Source: Gammaproteobacteria bacterium (GTDB taxonomy: Bacteria; Pseudomonadota; Gammaproteobacteria; Arenicellales; Poriferihabitantaceae). From it: a DNA stretch of 21,861 nt. The notes under the pieces were generated by a model. It was not told where the DNA came from. It did not search any database and saw nothing but the letters and a program-made list of their open reading frames with translations. Positions 1 to 8,052 of the stretch are shown here, piece after piece (position 1 is the first letter of the stretch; every line of letters begins with the position of its first letter). The position numbers were made by a program, and so were the translations under genes. The stretch lies in the NCBI GenBank assembly GCA_020027415.1, contig JAHRAW010000113.1, positions 1 to 21,861 on the forward strand. The letters run 5' to 3'.

Positions 1-71
1 CGGCTGTCGCTAAGACTGCCGCTAAGGTTGCCGCTAAGCCACCCACCCATCCGCCTACTTTCATATCGTGA
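1..71 (+). CDS. C-terminal stump of an unidentified Ala/Lys-rich protein (partial)
   Basis: An open frame enters from the left edge (codons in phase from base 3) and ends at the TGA at 69-71. The 22 visible residues are low complexity: Ala/Lys repeats (AVAKTAAKVAAK) followed by a Pro/Thr/His-rich tail ending in FIS. The stop overlaps the GTG start of the next gene as GTGA at 68-71, a typical translational coupling arrangement, so this is probably the first known member of an operon with the CsgG-like lipoprotein and the repeat protein. Too little is visible to assign a function. In curli and holdfast loci this position could hold an accessory or fibre protein, but that is only inference. The reading frame could also be chance, though its exact overlap with the next start argues for a real gene. 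Confidence 0.5.
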   Translation, partial: AVAKTAAKVAAKPPTHPPTFIS

Positions 72-1405
72 CCTCGCGCCTCAAAAATATCTCGCTCTGC
101 TTGGCGATTGCCGCGGCAATGCTGTTGTCCGGCTGCCTCAATTCGGCGCGCTATACGCTGGACACCGACTTTGATTCATCGCCGGTAAAGAGCAGCACCA
201 AACTCACCGACGCGTTGCGCTGCCTCGGTGCGCAACTGAAGGCCAGCCCGCAAAACCCCGGCGCCTATGCGTTCATGGTGCGCGACATTGTGGATGGCAC
301 GGTGGATCGGAATAAAAACGCCGATGGTCCGCTGGCGGACGCCGGACGCATTCAAATGATCAGCATTCTGAGCGCGCACACTCGCCCCAGTTATGGCGTG
401 GTGACCGACGAATTTCCGCTGATGCTGCGCCCCACGGTGAATGAGCAACTCGGCTTGAATCGCTTTGGCTTGCCGTCCACTAGCAACCTGAAGACGTATG
501 TTTCTATGCTGACGCAGATTAGCAACGCCGACCGCCAAAGCATCGGCATGGGGGCGGTCAATTCGGTGGTGCCGCTGATTATTGACGGCGCTTTCACGCG
601 CTACGACAGTTCGCATATCCGCTCGCGCGGGTATGGGCAAAACGCCGGCTATCGTGGCGATGACGGAGACGAGGAGAGTATCTCTATTGACCGCGGCAGC
701 TCCGGCTCGGAAAGATCGGTGACCTTAGTGGTCAATATCATTGACCCAAAAACCAATGTCGTGGTCGGCACCGAAGGCTTTGATTTGAAGTTTTACAGCA
801 ACAGCAAAACGGCGCGCTTTCGGGTGGCGGTGGACGAATACTATTACGGCTTTTCCAACACCGATGTGCAAGTGGAGACCATCCATGCGGCGCAACAAAT
901 CCTGTTGGAAGCCGGCGCGATTTGGATTTTAGACAACGCCTACGGCAACATGGTTGATTTTTCCGCTTGCTTTAATACCGAGGCAACCTTGGCGTTAGGG
1001 CAGGATGCCAGATATGAACGTGTCAAAGCCGAGCAGTTGGGGCAACAAACCGGCGTCACGTTAGCGCAAACCGCAACGCATGAGGTTGTGGCAACCGCGG
1101 CGCCGACGCCCGAGGTGGTGCGCAATGTGGTTGATGTGCTTGAACAAAGCGTTGAATTCGCCGCCGCCCAACCGATGTGGCATGTGCGTGTGGGCGCGTT
1201 CGCTAAACCAGAAAATGTCGCGGCGTTCTCCGAAGAGTTAAGCAAACGCGGCTACGCGGCGCGCACCACCAGCGTGCGAGTCAGCAGCGGGGAAGCCACG
1301 CGTATCTGGTTAGGTCCGTATGCCAATAAGAAAACCGCCCAAGAAATATGCACCAAATTGGCGGATCTCACCGGGCAGTCGGGGTATGTGGTTTTACAAA
1401 GATAA
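68..1405 (+). CDS. CsgG/HfaB-like curli secretion lipoprotein with C-terminal SPOR domain
   Basis: 445 residues starting at GTG. The start gives a lipoprotein signal peptide with a basic N-terminus, a hydrophobic stretch and the lipobox LLSGC (Cys23), so the product is probably an outer-membrane lipoprotein. Residues about 45-310 resemble CsgG/HfaB, the nonameric outer-membrane channel that exports curli or holdfast-anchor subunits. Visible hallmarks are the ADAGRIQMISIL region, the strand pair around SVTLVVNIIDPKTNVVVGTE, the KTARFRVAVDEYYYGF segment and a final helix EAGAIWILDNAYG. Residues about 369-445 form a SPOR domain (begins MWHVRVGAF, contains RIWLGPYANKKTA), a fold that binds glycan strands lacking stem peptides, mostly at division sites. 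The Ala/Thr-rich linker at about 320-368 joins the two. The upstream stop overlaps this start by 4 bases, and the repeat-protein gene starts 7 bases downstream, which suggests it is the exporter of that protein. The SPOR fusion is unusual for the family. Assignment as CsgG-like is fairly sure; the cargo is inferred. Confidence 0.82.
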   Translation: MTSRLKNISLCLAIAAAMLLSGCLNSARYTLDTDFDSSPVKSSTKLTDALRCLGAQLKASPQNPGAYAFMVRDIVDGTVDRNKNADGPLADAGRIQMISILSAHTRPSYGVVTDEFPLMLRPTVNEQLGLNRFGLPSTSNLKTYVSMLTQISNADRQSIGMGAVNSVVPLIIDGAFTRYDSSHIRSRGYGQNAGYRGDDGDEESISIDRGSSGSERSVTLVVNIIDPKTNVVVGTEGFDLKFYSNSKTARFRVAVDEYYYGFSNTDVQVETIHAAQQILLEAGAIWILDNAYGNMVDFSACFNTEATLALGQDARYERVKAEQLGQQTGVTLAQTATHEVVATAAPTPEVVRNVVDVLEQSVEFAAAQPMWHVRVGAFAKPENVAAFSEELSKRGYAARTTSVRVSSGEATRIWLGPYANKKTAQEICTKLADLTGQSGYVVLQR

Positions 1406-1412
1406 TCGTACA

Positions 1413-2201
1413 ATGAAATTTCGCATGCTCGGCAAACGCGCGCGCCGCGCGGCATCATTCCCAGCGATGATGGTTATGGGCATGGCGGCGGGGCTATCGC
1501 TATCGCTATCGCAATCGCAGAGTGTTTTTGCCGCCGATTGGGTGGTTGAGCAAATCTCCACTATAACCTCTTCATCCCCGGTGGAATTGGCCCAACGCAA
1601 CGCGGCTTCTTCCCACCAAGCAGTCAACGGAGTGTTGCTTAATCTGAACGAAGATTCACTGGCTTCGCTCACCCAGCGAGTGACCTTTAATACCCCAGCG
1701 TTGTCATTGACGCAGAGCGAGAACAGCGATTCCAGCGTGCAAGCGGTCAATATCGCCGTCGCGCAGGGAATCAATCAGTTGACGCAGTCGGTCGCGCAGC
1801 CCAACGGCAGCACGACCTTGACGCAGAACTTGCAAGCCGCCGGCAACGACAACATCCAAGCGATTAACTACGCCTCGGCAAGCGGCAACATCAACAACGC
1901 CAACCAGTCTTTTATCGGGCAGGCGATGAGTCTGGAAAAAACTGCCGGCACCCCCAGCGGCAACATTCAGGCGGTCAACTATGCCAACGCGGCAAGTTAT
2001 TCGGGCATGTTGCAACAATCAGTGACCGTGGATACCCTAACCTACGCCAATCGCCCCGGCGGCGCCAATGATATCCGTATCAACAGCATTCAGGGCGATA
2101 CCGCAAGCGCCACTGTGCAGCAGAGCGTAACGGTGCAAGGGGTGTTGACCGTGGATCCGCTGGCTGATCCCACGGTGATTCTAAATCATATTCGGCGCTA
2201 A
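1413..2201 (+). CDS. Secreted curlin-like repeat protein, putative functional amyloid subunit
   Basis: 262 residues from the ATG at 1413. The same frame is open further upstream, but this start gives a clean Sec signal peptide (Arg/Lys-rich residues 1-12, hydrophobic 16-33, likely cleavage after VFA at residue 40). The mature protein is rich in Asn, Gln, Ser, Ala and Val and has almost no charged patches. It contains five degenerate repeats whose core reads I-Q-A-V/I-N-x-A, with the core Gln at residues 69, 110, 149 and 186 and a weaker copy around 222. Each is followed 11-18 residues later by a second strand ending T-Q-x-V or Q-Q-S-V. The spacing of 36-41 residues, and the regular Gln/Asn ladder, recall the strand-turn-strand repeats of curlins and HfaA-type proteins, although the curlin consensus Q-x-G-x-x-N is not matched exactly. 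The gene is directly downstream of the CsgG-like channel (7-base gap), so I infer it is the exported fibre or adhesin subunit. No named family is recognised with certainty. Confidence 0.68.
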   Translation: MKFRMLGKRARRAASFPAMMVMGMAAGLSLSLSQSQSVFAADWVVEQISTITSSSPVELAQRNAASSHQAVNGVLLNLNEDSLASLTQRVTFNTPALSLTQSENSDSSVQAVNIAVAQGINQLTQSVAQPNGSTTLTQNLQAAGNDNIQAINYASASGNINNANQSFIGQAMSLEKTAGTPSGNIQAVNYANAASYSGMLQQSVTVDTLTYANRPGGANDIRINSIQGDTASATVQQSVTVQGVLTVDPLADPTVILNHIRR

Positions 2202-2262
2202 GCCACGCGCCCAAGTGGCGGCGGCGGCGATAAACTGAGCAGCCCACGAAACGCCCTCCGCC

Positions 2263-3672
2263 TTACACGCTCAATAACAAATGCTCGCGCTCCCAAGCGC
2301 TGATGACATTGAGAAAGGTTTTGTATTCGTGCAGTTTTACATCGCTGTACAGTTGCACAAATGGTTCCCCAAGCAACTCTCGTAACGGCTCGCAAGCGCG
2401 CAGTTGGTGGATGGCTTCGCGCAAGGTATGCGGTAGGGCGGAGGTTGTTTTGTCGGTTTTAGCGGCATCGCCGGTTGCCGCTGGTTGCGGCGCAATCTGT
2501 TCCAGCATGCCGATATAGCCGCAGATTAAGGAAGCCGCAATAGCCAGATACGGGTTGACATCGGCGCCGCAAATTCGGTTTTCCACGCGTCGCGCTTGCG
2601 GCGGTGAAATCGGCACGCGCAAGCCGACGGTGCGGTTGTCGTATCCCCATTCCACATTCACCGGCGAGTTAAATTCGTCCAACGCCAGTCGGCGATATGA
2701 ATTGACATTGGGCGCGCACAACGCCATCGCGTCCGGCAAGTGGCGTTGCAAGCCGCCAAGAAAATGTTGGAATAGTCGACTCTCGTTGCCGCGCGCATCG
2801 CTGAAGATATTGTTACCGTTGCTGCATTGCAGCACGCTTTGATGAATGTGCAACGCGCTACCGGGTTGCCCCTCCATCGGCGCCGCCATGAAAGTGCCGT
2901 ATATTTTATGGCGCAACGCCACTTGCCGCAGCCCGCGCTTGAAAAGAAACACTTGGTCGGCAAGGTCCATGGCATCGCCGTGCAACAAATTGATTTCCAT
3001 TTGCGCGACGCCGGATTCGTGAATCAAGGTTTCAATGCCGATATCCTGCTGCTCGCAATAGTCGTATAAATCTTCAAACAGCGGGTCAAACTCATTGACT
3101 GCGTCCAGGCTGAACGCTTGGCGACCGCTTTCCGTGCGCCCGGAGCTGCCCACCGGCGGTTCCAACGGATAATCGGCGTCCGGATTGGGCTTAACCAAAT
3201 AAAATTCCACCTCCGGCGCCACCACCGGCTGCCACCCTTGCGCGCGATATAAATCCAACACCCGGCGCAACACTTGCCGCGGCGCTAACTGCACCGGCTG
3301 CCCGTCGCCATCAAAGCAATCGTGGATAATCACTGCCGAAGGTTTGGCGGCAAACGGTAGCAGCCGCGCGCTCGCCGGATCCGGCTTGAGGAACATATCG
3401 CGGTCGGCTTCGTCCAACACATCCCATTGCTGCGGGTAATCGCCGTTCACAGTTTGCCCAAAAATGCTTTCCGGCAAGCGGATGCCGACTTGCTCGCAGT
3501 ATTTTCGCGCCGGCAGAATTTTACCGCGCGCCACGCCGGTCATATCGGCGACCACCGCTTCAATCTCTTCAATGTGATTGGCGACTAACCACCGCCGCAA
3601 ATCAGCCGGCAGTTTGGCTGGCGTACGGGTTTTGTGGGTCGCGGTTTGCGCGGCTTTAGCGGCTTTAGCCAT
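2263..3672 (-). CDS. Glutamine synthetase family protein, PuuA-like (gamma-glutamylpolyamine synthetase type)
   Basis: 469 residues from the ATG at 3672. The frame continues upstream to a GTG at 3726, but the extra residues look like non-coding translation. The family joins an amine to glutamate using ATP. The conserved active-site elements are present: the metal-binding E-V-E at 154-156, E219 and E226 (QMEINLLHGD), the HIH motif at 275-277, NSYRR at 324-328, NRTVGLRVP at 346-354 and RVENRICGADVNPY at 362-375. Length (about 470) and the short N-terminal beta-grasp region match PuuA and PauA-type enzymes that glutamylate putrescine and other polyamines, and not GlnA, which is adenylylated on a C-terminal Tyr and belongs beside ntrBC. 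No other puu or pau gene (oxidase, aldehyde dehydrogenase, amidase) is adjacent, so the true substrate amine is uncertain. It is convergent with the repeat-protein gene (61-base gap) and divergent from rluC. Confidence 0.85.
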   Translation of the reverse strand: MAKAAKAAQTATHKTRTPAKLPADLRRWLVANHIEEIEAVVADMTGVARGKILPARKYCEQVGIRLPESIFGQTVNGDYPQQWDVLDEADRDMFLKPDPASARLLPFAAKPSAVIIHDCFDGDGQPVQLAPRQVLRRVLDLYRAQGWQPVVAPEVEFYLVKPNPDADYPLEPPVGSSGRTESGRQAFSLDAVNEFDPLFEDLYDYCEQQDIGIETLIHESGVAQMEINLLHGDAMDLADQVFLFKRGLRQVALRHKIYGTFMAAPMEGQPGSALHIHQSVLQCSNGNNIFSDARGNESRLFQHFLGGLQRHLPDAMALCAPNVNSYRRLALDEFNSPVNVEWGYDNRTVGLRVPISPPQARRVENRICGADVNPYLAIAASLICGYIGMLEQIAPQPAATGDAAKTDKTTSALPHTLREAIHQLRACEPLRELLGEPFVQLYSDVKLHEYKTFLNVISAWEREHLLLSV

Positions 3673-3764
3673 CGTCTTTTCGCTTCTGGAGTCGGGTTGT
3701 CTGGCGGCGCGCGGCGCGCTGAACACCGCTCACAGTGCACCGCCGGCTGCGCCAACGGATGCGG

Positions 3765-3777
3765 TATGATTATCGCA
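3765..3777. promoter_or_regulatory. Candidate back-to-back -10 elements between the GS gene and rluC
   Basis: Reading rightwards, TATGAT at 3765-3770 could serve rluC. Reading leftwards, TGCGATAAT (an extended -10, TG-N-GATAAT) occupies 3769-3777 and could serve the glutamine synthetase gene. Neither has a convincing -35 at the usual distance, so both are weak predictions in a 217-base divergent intergenic region. Confidence 0.28.
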
Positions 3778-3889
3778 TTGTTACTGGACGGATGGTTACC
3801 TGCGTTACCGCCACTCGGCGCGGATAGTAGACCCGTCGCCCGCCGCCTACCGACCGCAACATCGGCGGTTCTCCCCGCCCCTGCAAACC

Positions 3890-4855
3890 ATGCCAACCGC
3901 AGCCTCCCGTCAGCCGCCTACTGTGGAAATCGTTACTGTGGATAGCGAACAAGTCGGGCAACGCCTTGACAATTTTTTAATCAAACACATGAAAGGCGTG
4001 CCAAAAACGCGCCTCTATCGCGCCTTGCGCGGCGGTGAAGTGCGCGTGAATGGCGCGCGTAAAAAAGTTTGGTATGCGCTGTGCCATGGCGACCGCGTGC
4101 GCCTGCCGCCGCTTCGCCGCGCCTCGCCGGCCGCTGAACCGCGCGTGGATGCATCGTTGCTGGAAAAAATCCCAGTGCTGTTTGAGGATGCGCATTTGTT
4201 GGTGGTGGATAAACCAGCCGGCTTGGCGGCGCACGGCGGCACCGGCTTAAAATATGGCTTGATTGAAGCGTTGCGCACGTTGCGCCCGCCGGCGGCGTAT
4301 TTGGAATTGGCGCATCGCTTGGACCGCGAAACCTCCGGCTGCCTGATGCTCGCCAAATCGCGCGCCGCGTTGCTTGGTTTGCAAGTTCAATTCGGCGCGC
4401 CGCATGACCTCCAAAAAGGCTATGTCGCGTTGCTGAAAGGCGCGTGGCAGGGGGGCGCGCGCGAAATCACCATACCGCTGGCGAAGCCGAAAGCAGGCAA
4501 CGCGGGGAACGGCGCGGCACGGGTGCGTCAAGCGCGCAGCATTTTTTCGCCGATATCGTCAGTCGGAGTCGGGGAGTGCGCTTTCATGGCGATTGAATTG
4601 CTGACCGGGCGCATGCATCAAGCGCGCGCGCACGCCGCCGCCATTGGGCAGCCGATTGCCGGTGATTGGCGCTACGGCGACCGACAATTTAATCAGTTGA
4701 CCAAACAAGTTGGCTTAACGCGGCTATTTTTGCACGCCGAACGCCTGCGCTTTCGCCATCCCATAAATGGCGCTTGCACTGAAACTTATGCGCCATTACC
4801 GGATACATTGGCAGCCGTATTAGACAACTTGCGCGCGCAAAAACTGGTCGGTTAA
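3890..4855 (+). CDS. rluC: 23S rRNA pseudouridine synthase RluC
   Basis: 321 residues. RluC converts uridines 955, 2504 and 2580 of 23S rRNA to pseudouridine in Escherichia coli. Residues about 22-75 are an S4 RNA-binding domain (GQRLDNFL, KTRLYRALRGGEVRVNG). The catalytic domain follows, with the HRLDRETSG motif at 142-150 containing the nucleophilic Asp145, the flanking VVDKPAGLAAHGG segment at 105-117, and the late GRMHQARAHAAAIGQPIAGD motif. Length and domain order fit the RluC/RluD branch. The S4 sequence and the KPAG...HGG context favour RluC over RluD, which usually has a different N-terminus and lies beside bamD or a laccase-domain gene. In many relatives rluC is divergent from rne; here the divergent gene is a PuuA-like glutamine synthetase. 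Confidence 0.88.
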   Translation: MPTAASRQPPTVEIVTVDSEQVGQRLDNFLIKHMKGVPKTRLYRALRGGEVRVNGARKKVWYALCHGDRVRLPPLRRASPAAEPRVDASLLEKIPVLFEDAHLLVVDKPAGLAAHGGTGLKYGLIEALRTLRPPAAYLELAHRLDRETSGCLMLAKSRAALLGLQVQFGAPHDLQKGYVALLKGAWQGGAREITIPLAKPKAGNAGNGAARVRQARSIFSPISSVGVGECAFMAIELLTGRMHQARAHAAAIGQPIAGDWRYGDRQFNQLTKQVGLTRLFLHAERLRFRHPINGACTETYAPLPDTLAAVLDNLRAQKLVG

Positions 4856-4926
4856 AAACGGCATGAAAGTTTTGATAGCCGATGCCGCCGCCCGCCAACC
4901 AAGCGGAAATCAGCCGCGAAATTGGC

Positions 4927-4932
4927 TACAAT
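4927..4932 (+). promoter_or_regulatory. Candidate -10 element for ftsK
   Basis: TACAAT in the context GGCTACAATCTACACC, about 80 bases before the preferred ftsK start at 5011. No clear -35 is visible. If used, it would exclude the upstream in-frame ATG at 4882 as the translation start. Confidence 0.35.
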
Positions 4933-5010
4933 CTACACCGAGCCACAGCTTTCCATGCCCGTTCATCGCAGTTCACCGGTTCCGCAAAACCGCCGCCCTC
5001 CAAGCCCGCC

Positions 5011-7287
5011 ATGCCCATTCCGCATAAAATCTCTACCTTGCTCCGTGAAGTCGGGCTGATTGCGTGGTTGGCGGTGGTCGTTTATTTTGCGGTGGCGTTG
5101 GCGACCTATTCACCGAGCGACCCCGGCCCGACCCACACTGGCGATGGGCATGCCATCGTCAATTTAGGCGGCACGGTGGGGGCGTGGGTGGCGGATTTAA
5201 TGTTCACCGCATTCGGGCGCACCGCCTACCTGTGTTTATTGCTGTGGTGCGCGCTTGGCTGGCGGCTTCACCAAGCGCCGGCGGTGCGCCAATACAGCGC
5301 CTGGAATCATCTGTTTCCGGCGGCTGGATTCGTGTTTGCCTTGCTCGGCGCCTGCGGGCTTGAGCATATGTATTTCCCCGCCCCACATACCTCCTTCCAC
5401 GCAGGCGGAATCGCCGGTCAATACAGCAGTAGCGGCTTGCTGGATAACTTTGGGCTCATCGGCAGCACCGTGCTTTTCATCGTCTTGTTCGTTACCGGCA
5501 TTACCTTAGCCGCTCAAGTATCGTGGTTTCGGCTGATGGATTGGCTCGGCTACCATGCCTTCGGCTTCGCCGCTTGGAGTAAGGCGCAACTGGAACAACG
5601 CGCCGACCGCAAAGCGGGCGCCAAGGTGCGGCGGCAGCGCAATGTGGCGGTGCGTAAAATCAGCAGCGAATTGAGCGAACGTAAGCCGCCGAAAATTGCG
5701 CCGCGCGCGTCTCCCACGCCGGCCAGCGAGCGCAAGCAGAAGGAAGGGCAGAGCAACTTGTTTTCCGACCCGGCATTCAGCGGCGACTTGCCGCAGTTAT
5801 CGCTGTTGGAATCACCGCTGGCAAGCCGCACCGGCTATTCGCACGATGAACTGGAATCCATGTCGCGCCTGCTGGTCAAAAAACTCAAGGATTTCAATCT
5901 GGAAATCGCGGTGGAAGCGGTGCAACCAGGACCGGTGATTACGCGCTTTGAAGTGGAACCGGCGCCGGGCATCAAAGCCAGTCAGATTGTCGGCTTGGCG
6001 CGAGATTTGGCGCGCTCCTTGTCGGTGGAAAGCGTGCGGGTGGTGGATAACATCGCCGGTAAAACTGTGGTCGGGATTGAAATTCCCAACCAGAGCCGTG
6101 AAATCGTGCGGCTGGTGGAGGGGCTGTCGTCGCGTGAATATGAAAGCAACCATTCGCCGTTGACGCTGGTGTTGGGCAAAGATATCGCCGGCAACCCGAT
6201 CATTACCGATTTGATGAAAATGCCGCATGTGCTGATTGCCGGCACCACTGGTTCCGGCAAATCAGTGTGCGTCAATGCGCTGATTTTGAGCATGCTCTAC
6301 AAAGCCACTCCGGAACAGGTGCGCTTCATTATGGTGGACCCCAAATTCTTAGAGTTATCGGTCTACGACGGCATCCCGCATTTGTTGACCCCAGTGGTCA
6401 CCGACATGAGCAAAGCCGCCAATGCGTTGCGCTGGTGCATCACCGAAATGGATCGGCGATTTCGCGTGATGGCGGCGATTGCAGTGCGCAATATCATCGC
6501 CTATAACAAAAAAATCGCCGCCGCCAACGCCGCCGGCGCGCCGCTCAGCGACCCGTTGGCGCGCGCCGCAGGCGAGGAGAATGCGGAGTCCGATGCGCAT
6601 GAAGCCGCTGAGGCGCCTGAATTGTTAAAGGAACTGCCGTATATCGTGGTGGTGGTGGATGAACTTGCCGACTTAATGATCGTGGTCGGCAAGAAAATTG
6701 AAGAAATCATCATCCGCATCGCGCAGCGCGCGCGCGCCGCCGGCATCCATTTAGTGTTGGCGACCCAGCGTCCGTCGGTGGATGTGGTCACCGGGCTGAT
6801 CAAAGCCAATGTGCCTACGCGCATCGCATTTCAGGTTTCCTCGCGCGCTGATTCGCGCACGGTGATAGACCAAATGGGCGCTGAACAATTATTGGGGCAT
6901 GGCGACATGTTGTTTTTACCGCCCGGCAGCGGCTTTACGCAGCGCGTGCATGGTGCTTTCGTATCCGATGAAGAAGTCATGCGCGTGGTGAAGCATCTGC
7001 GAAACAGCGGTAGCCCGCAATATCTCGCCGAAATTACCGCGCAAAGCGATGCAAGTTCCGCGCAAAACGGGGTTTTTGACGAACACGGTGAAACCGATCC
7101 GTTATATGATGAAGCGGTGCAATTCGTCACCCAAAGCCGCCGCGCCTCCATTTCCGCGTTGCAACGCGCGTTGCGGGTCGGCTATAACCGCGCCGCGCGG
7201 ATGATTGAAAGCATGCAGGAAAGCGGCGTGCTCAGCGCCGCGGAACATGGCAAACGCGAAGTGTTAGCGCCGCCGCCGCCGCAATAA
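5011..7287 (+). CDS. ftsK: DNA translocase FtsK (compact form)
   Basis: 758 residues from the ATG at 5011. The frame is open to 4882, but those 43 residues resemble translated leader, and the product from 5011 begins like FtsK just before the first membrane helix. FtsK is a septal hexameric motor that pumps chromosome termini apart and activates XerCD at dif. Four membrane helices lie in about residues 14-170. A short basic linker (about 180-260) replaces the several-hundred-residue Pro/Gln linker of the E. coli protein. The motor follows, with Walker A GTTGSGKS at 411-418, the MVDPKFLELSVYDGIPHL segment, Walker B VVVVDELADL (Asp550/Glu551) and the LATQRPSVDVVTGLIKANVPTRI signature. The C-terminal winged-helix gamma domain (about 696-750, DPLYDEAVQFV onward) that reads KOPS and contacts XerD is intact. 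lolA starts 10 bases downstream. Confidence 0.95.
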   Translation: MPIPHKISTLLREVGLIAWLAVVVYFAVALATYSPSDPGPTHTGDGHAIVNLGGTVGAWVADLMFTAFGRTAYLCLLLWCALGWRLHQAPAVRQYSAWNHLFPAAGFVFALLGACGLEHMYFPAPHTSFHAGGIAGQYSSSGLLDNFGLIGSTVLFIVLFVTGITLAAQVSWFRLMDWLGYHAFGFAAWSKAQLEQRADRKAGAKVRRQRNVAVRKISSELSERKPPKIAPRASPTPASERKQKEGQSNLFSDPAFSGDLPQLSLLESPLASRTGYSHDELESMSRLLVKKLKDFNLEIAVEAVQPGPVITRFEVEPAPGIKASQIVGLARDLARSLSVESVRVVDNIAGKTVVGIEIPNQSREIVRLVEGLSSREYESNHSPLTLVLGKDIAGNPIITDLMKMPHVLIAGTTGSGKSVCVNALILSMLYKATPEQVRFIMVDPKFLELSVYDGIPHLLTPVVTDMSKAANALRWCITEMDRRFRVMAAIAVRNIIAYNKKIAAANAAGAPLSDPLARAAGEENAESDAHEAAEAPELLKELPYIVVVVDELADLMIVVGKKIEEIIIRIAQRARAAGIHLVLATQRPSVDVVTGLIKANVPTRIAFQVSSRADSRTVIDQMGAEQLLGHGDMLFLPPGSGFTQRVHGAFVSDEEVMRVVKHLRNSGSPQYLAEITAQSDASSAQNGVFDEHGETDPLYDEAVQFVTQSRRASISALQRALRVGYNRAARMIESMQESGVLSAAEHGKREVLAPPPPQ

Positions 7288-7297
7288 CCGCAACCCT

Positions 7298-7984
7298 ATG
7301 CAAGCACTCGCCCAATACTTTACTGCGCGCACGGGTTGCGCACGCTTGTCGCGGTTAGCGATCTTAACCCTCATGGGTTTCAGCATCGCCATAGGTGCGC
7401 CGGCGGCGCCTGCCGCCAGCCCTGGAACACAAGCGTTGGCGCGGTTTTTCAGCCAAGTTGATTCTTTCCAAGCGCGTTTTACGCAAATCGTATTGGACGA
7501 GAATTTCAATACTACCGACCAAGCGCACGGCATCGTATGGATGCAACGACCGGGGCGCTTTCGCTGGGACTATGCAGCGCCGGAAGCCCAGCAAATTGTC
7601 GGCGATGGCGCGCGCGTATGGCTGTACGATATTGCCTTGGAGCAAGTTACGGTGCGCGACCAAGCGCAGGCGTTAGGACATGCGCCGGCGGTTTTATTGG
7701 CCGGCGGCGGCGACTTGGAGCAGAATTATAAGGTGGAAGATCTCGGCGCGCAGGGGCGGTTGCACTGGGTGAATTTAATTCCGCGGCAAGAGGACGGCGG
7801 CTTTACCGAAGTGCGCATCGGCTTTGAAGATCAATATCTGCGGGTGATGGAGTTGTTGGATACCTTCGCGCAGCGCACCCGCATCACTTTTGTTGACCTG
7901 CAAGAGAATGCGCCGATTGATGATTCTCTGTTTGAGTTTGTCGCGCCGCCCGGTATTGATATCATTGAACAAACCGAACCATAA
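7298..7984 (+). CDS. lolA: Outer-membrane lipoprotein carrier protein LolA
   Basis: 228 residues. LolA is the periplasmic chaperone that takes mature lipoproteins from the LolCDE transporter and hands them to LolB at the outer membrane. The N-terminus has a Sec signal peptide (hydrophobic segment about 20-34, likely cleavage in the Ala-rich stretch near residues 36-40). Family hallmarks are visible: FFSQVDSFQARFTQIV near the mature N-terminus, GIVWMQRPGRFRWDY (the conserved aromatic/Arg core), QQIVGDGARVWLYD and the late IRIGF/TRITFVDL strands. The 10-base gap after ftsK suggests a shared transcript. The CsgG-like lipoprotein at the left of this window would be one of its clients. Confidence 0.93.
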   Translation: MQALAQYFTARTGCARLSRLAILTLMGFSIAIGAPAAPAASPGTQALARFFSQVDSFQARFTQIVLDENFNTTDQAHGIVWMQRPGRFRWDYAAPEAQQIVGDGARVWLYDIALEQVTVRDQAQALGHAPAVLLAGGGDLEQNYKVEDLGAQGRLHWVNLIPRQEDGGFTEVRIGFEDQYLRVMELLDTFAQRTRITFVDLQENAPIDDSLFEFVAPPGIDIIEQTEP

Positions 7985-8052
7985 GCAATCTACCACTAAG
8001 CAAATTCTGAGCGAATTTTTATGACGAATCAAACCCGGCTACGAGGCAAGCA

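Noticed and set aside
2202..2219. GCCAC...GTGGC hairpin after the repeat-protein gene as a terminator
   Set aside because: Only five base pairs and no following T run on either strand.
4859..4887. CGGCAT...ATGCCG inverted repeat after rluC as a terminator
   Set aside because: Six pairs with a 17-base loop and no T tract; it is not a convincing intrinsic terminator.
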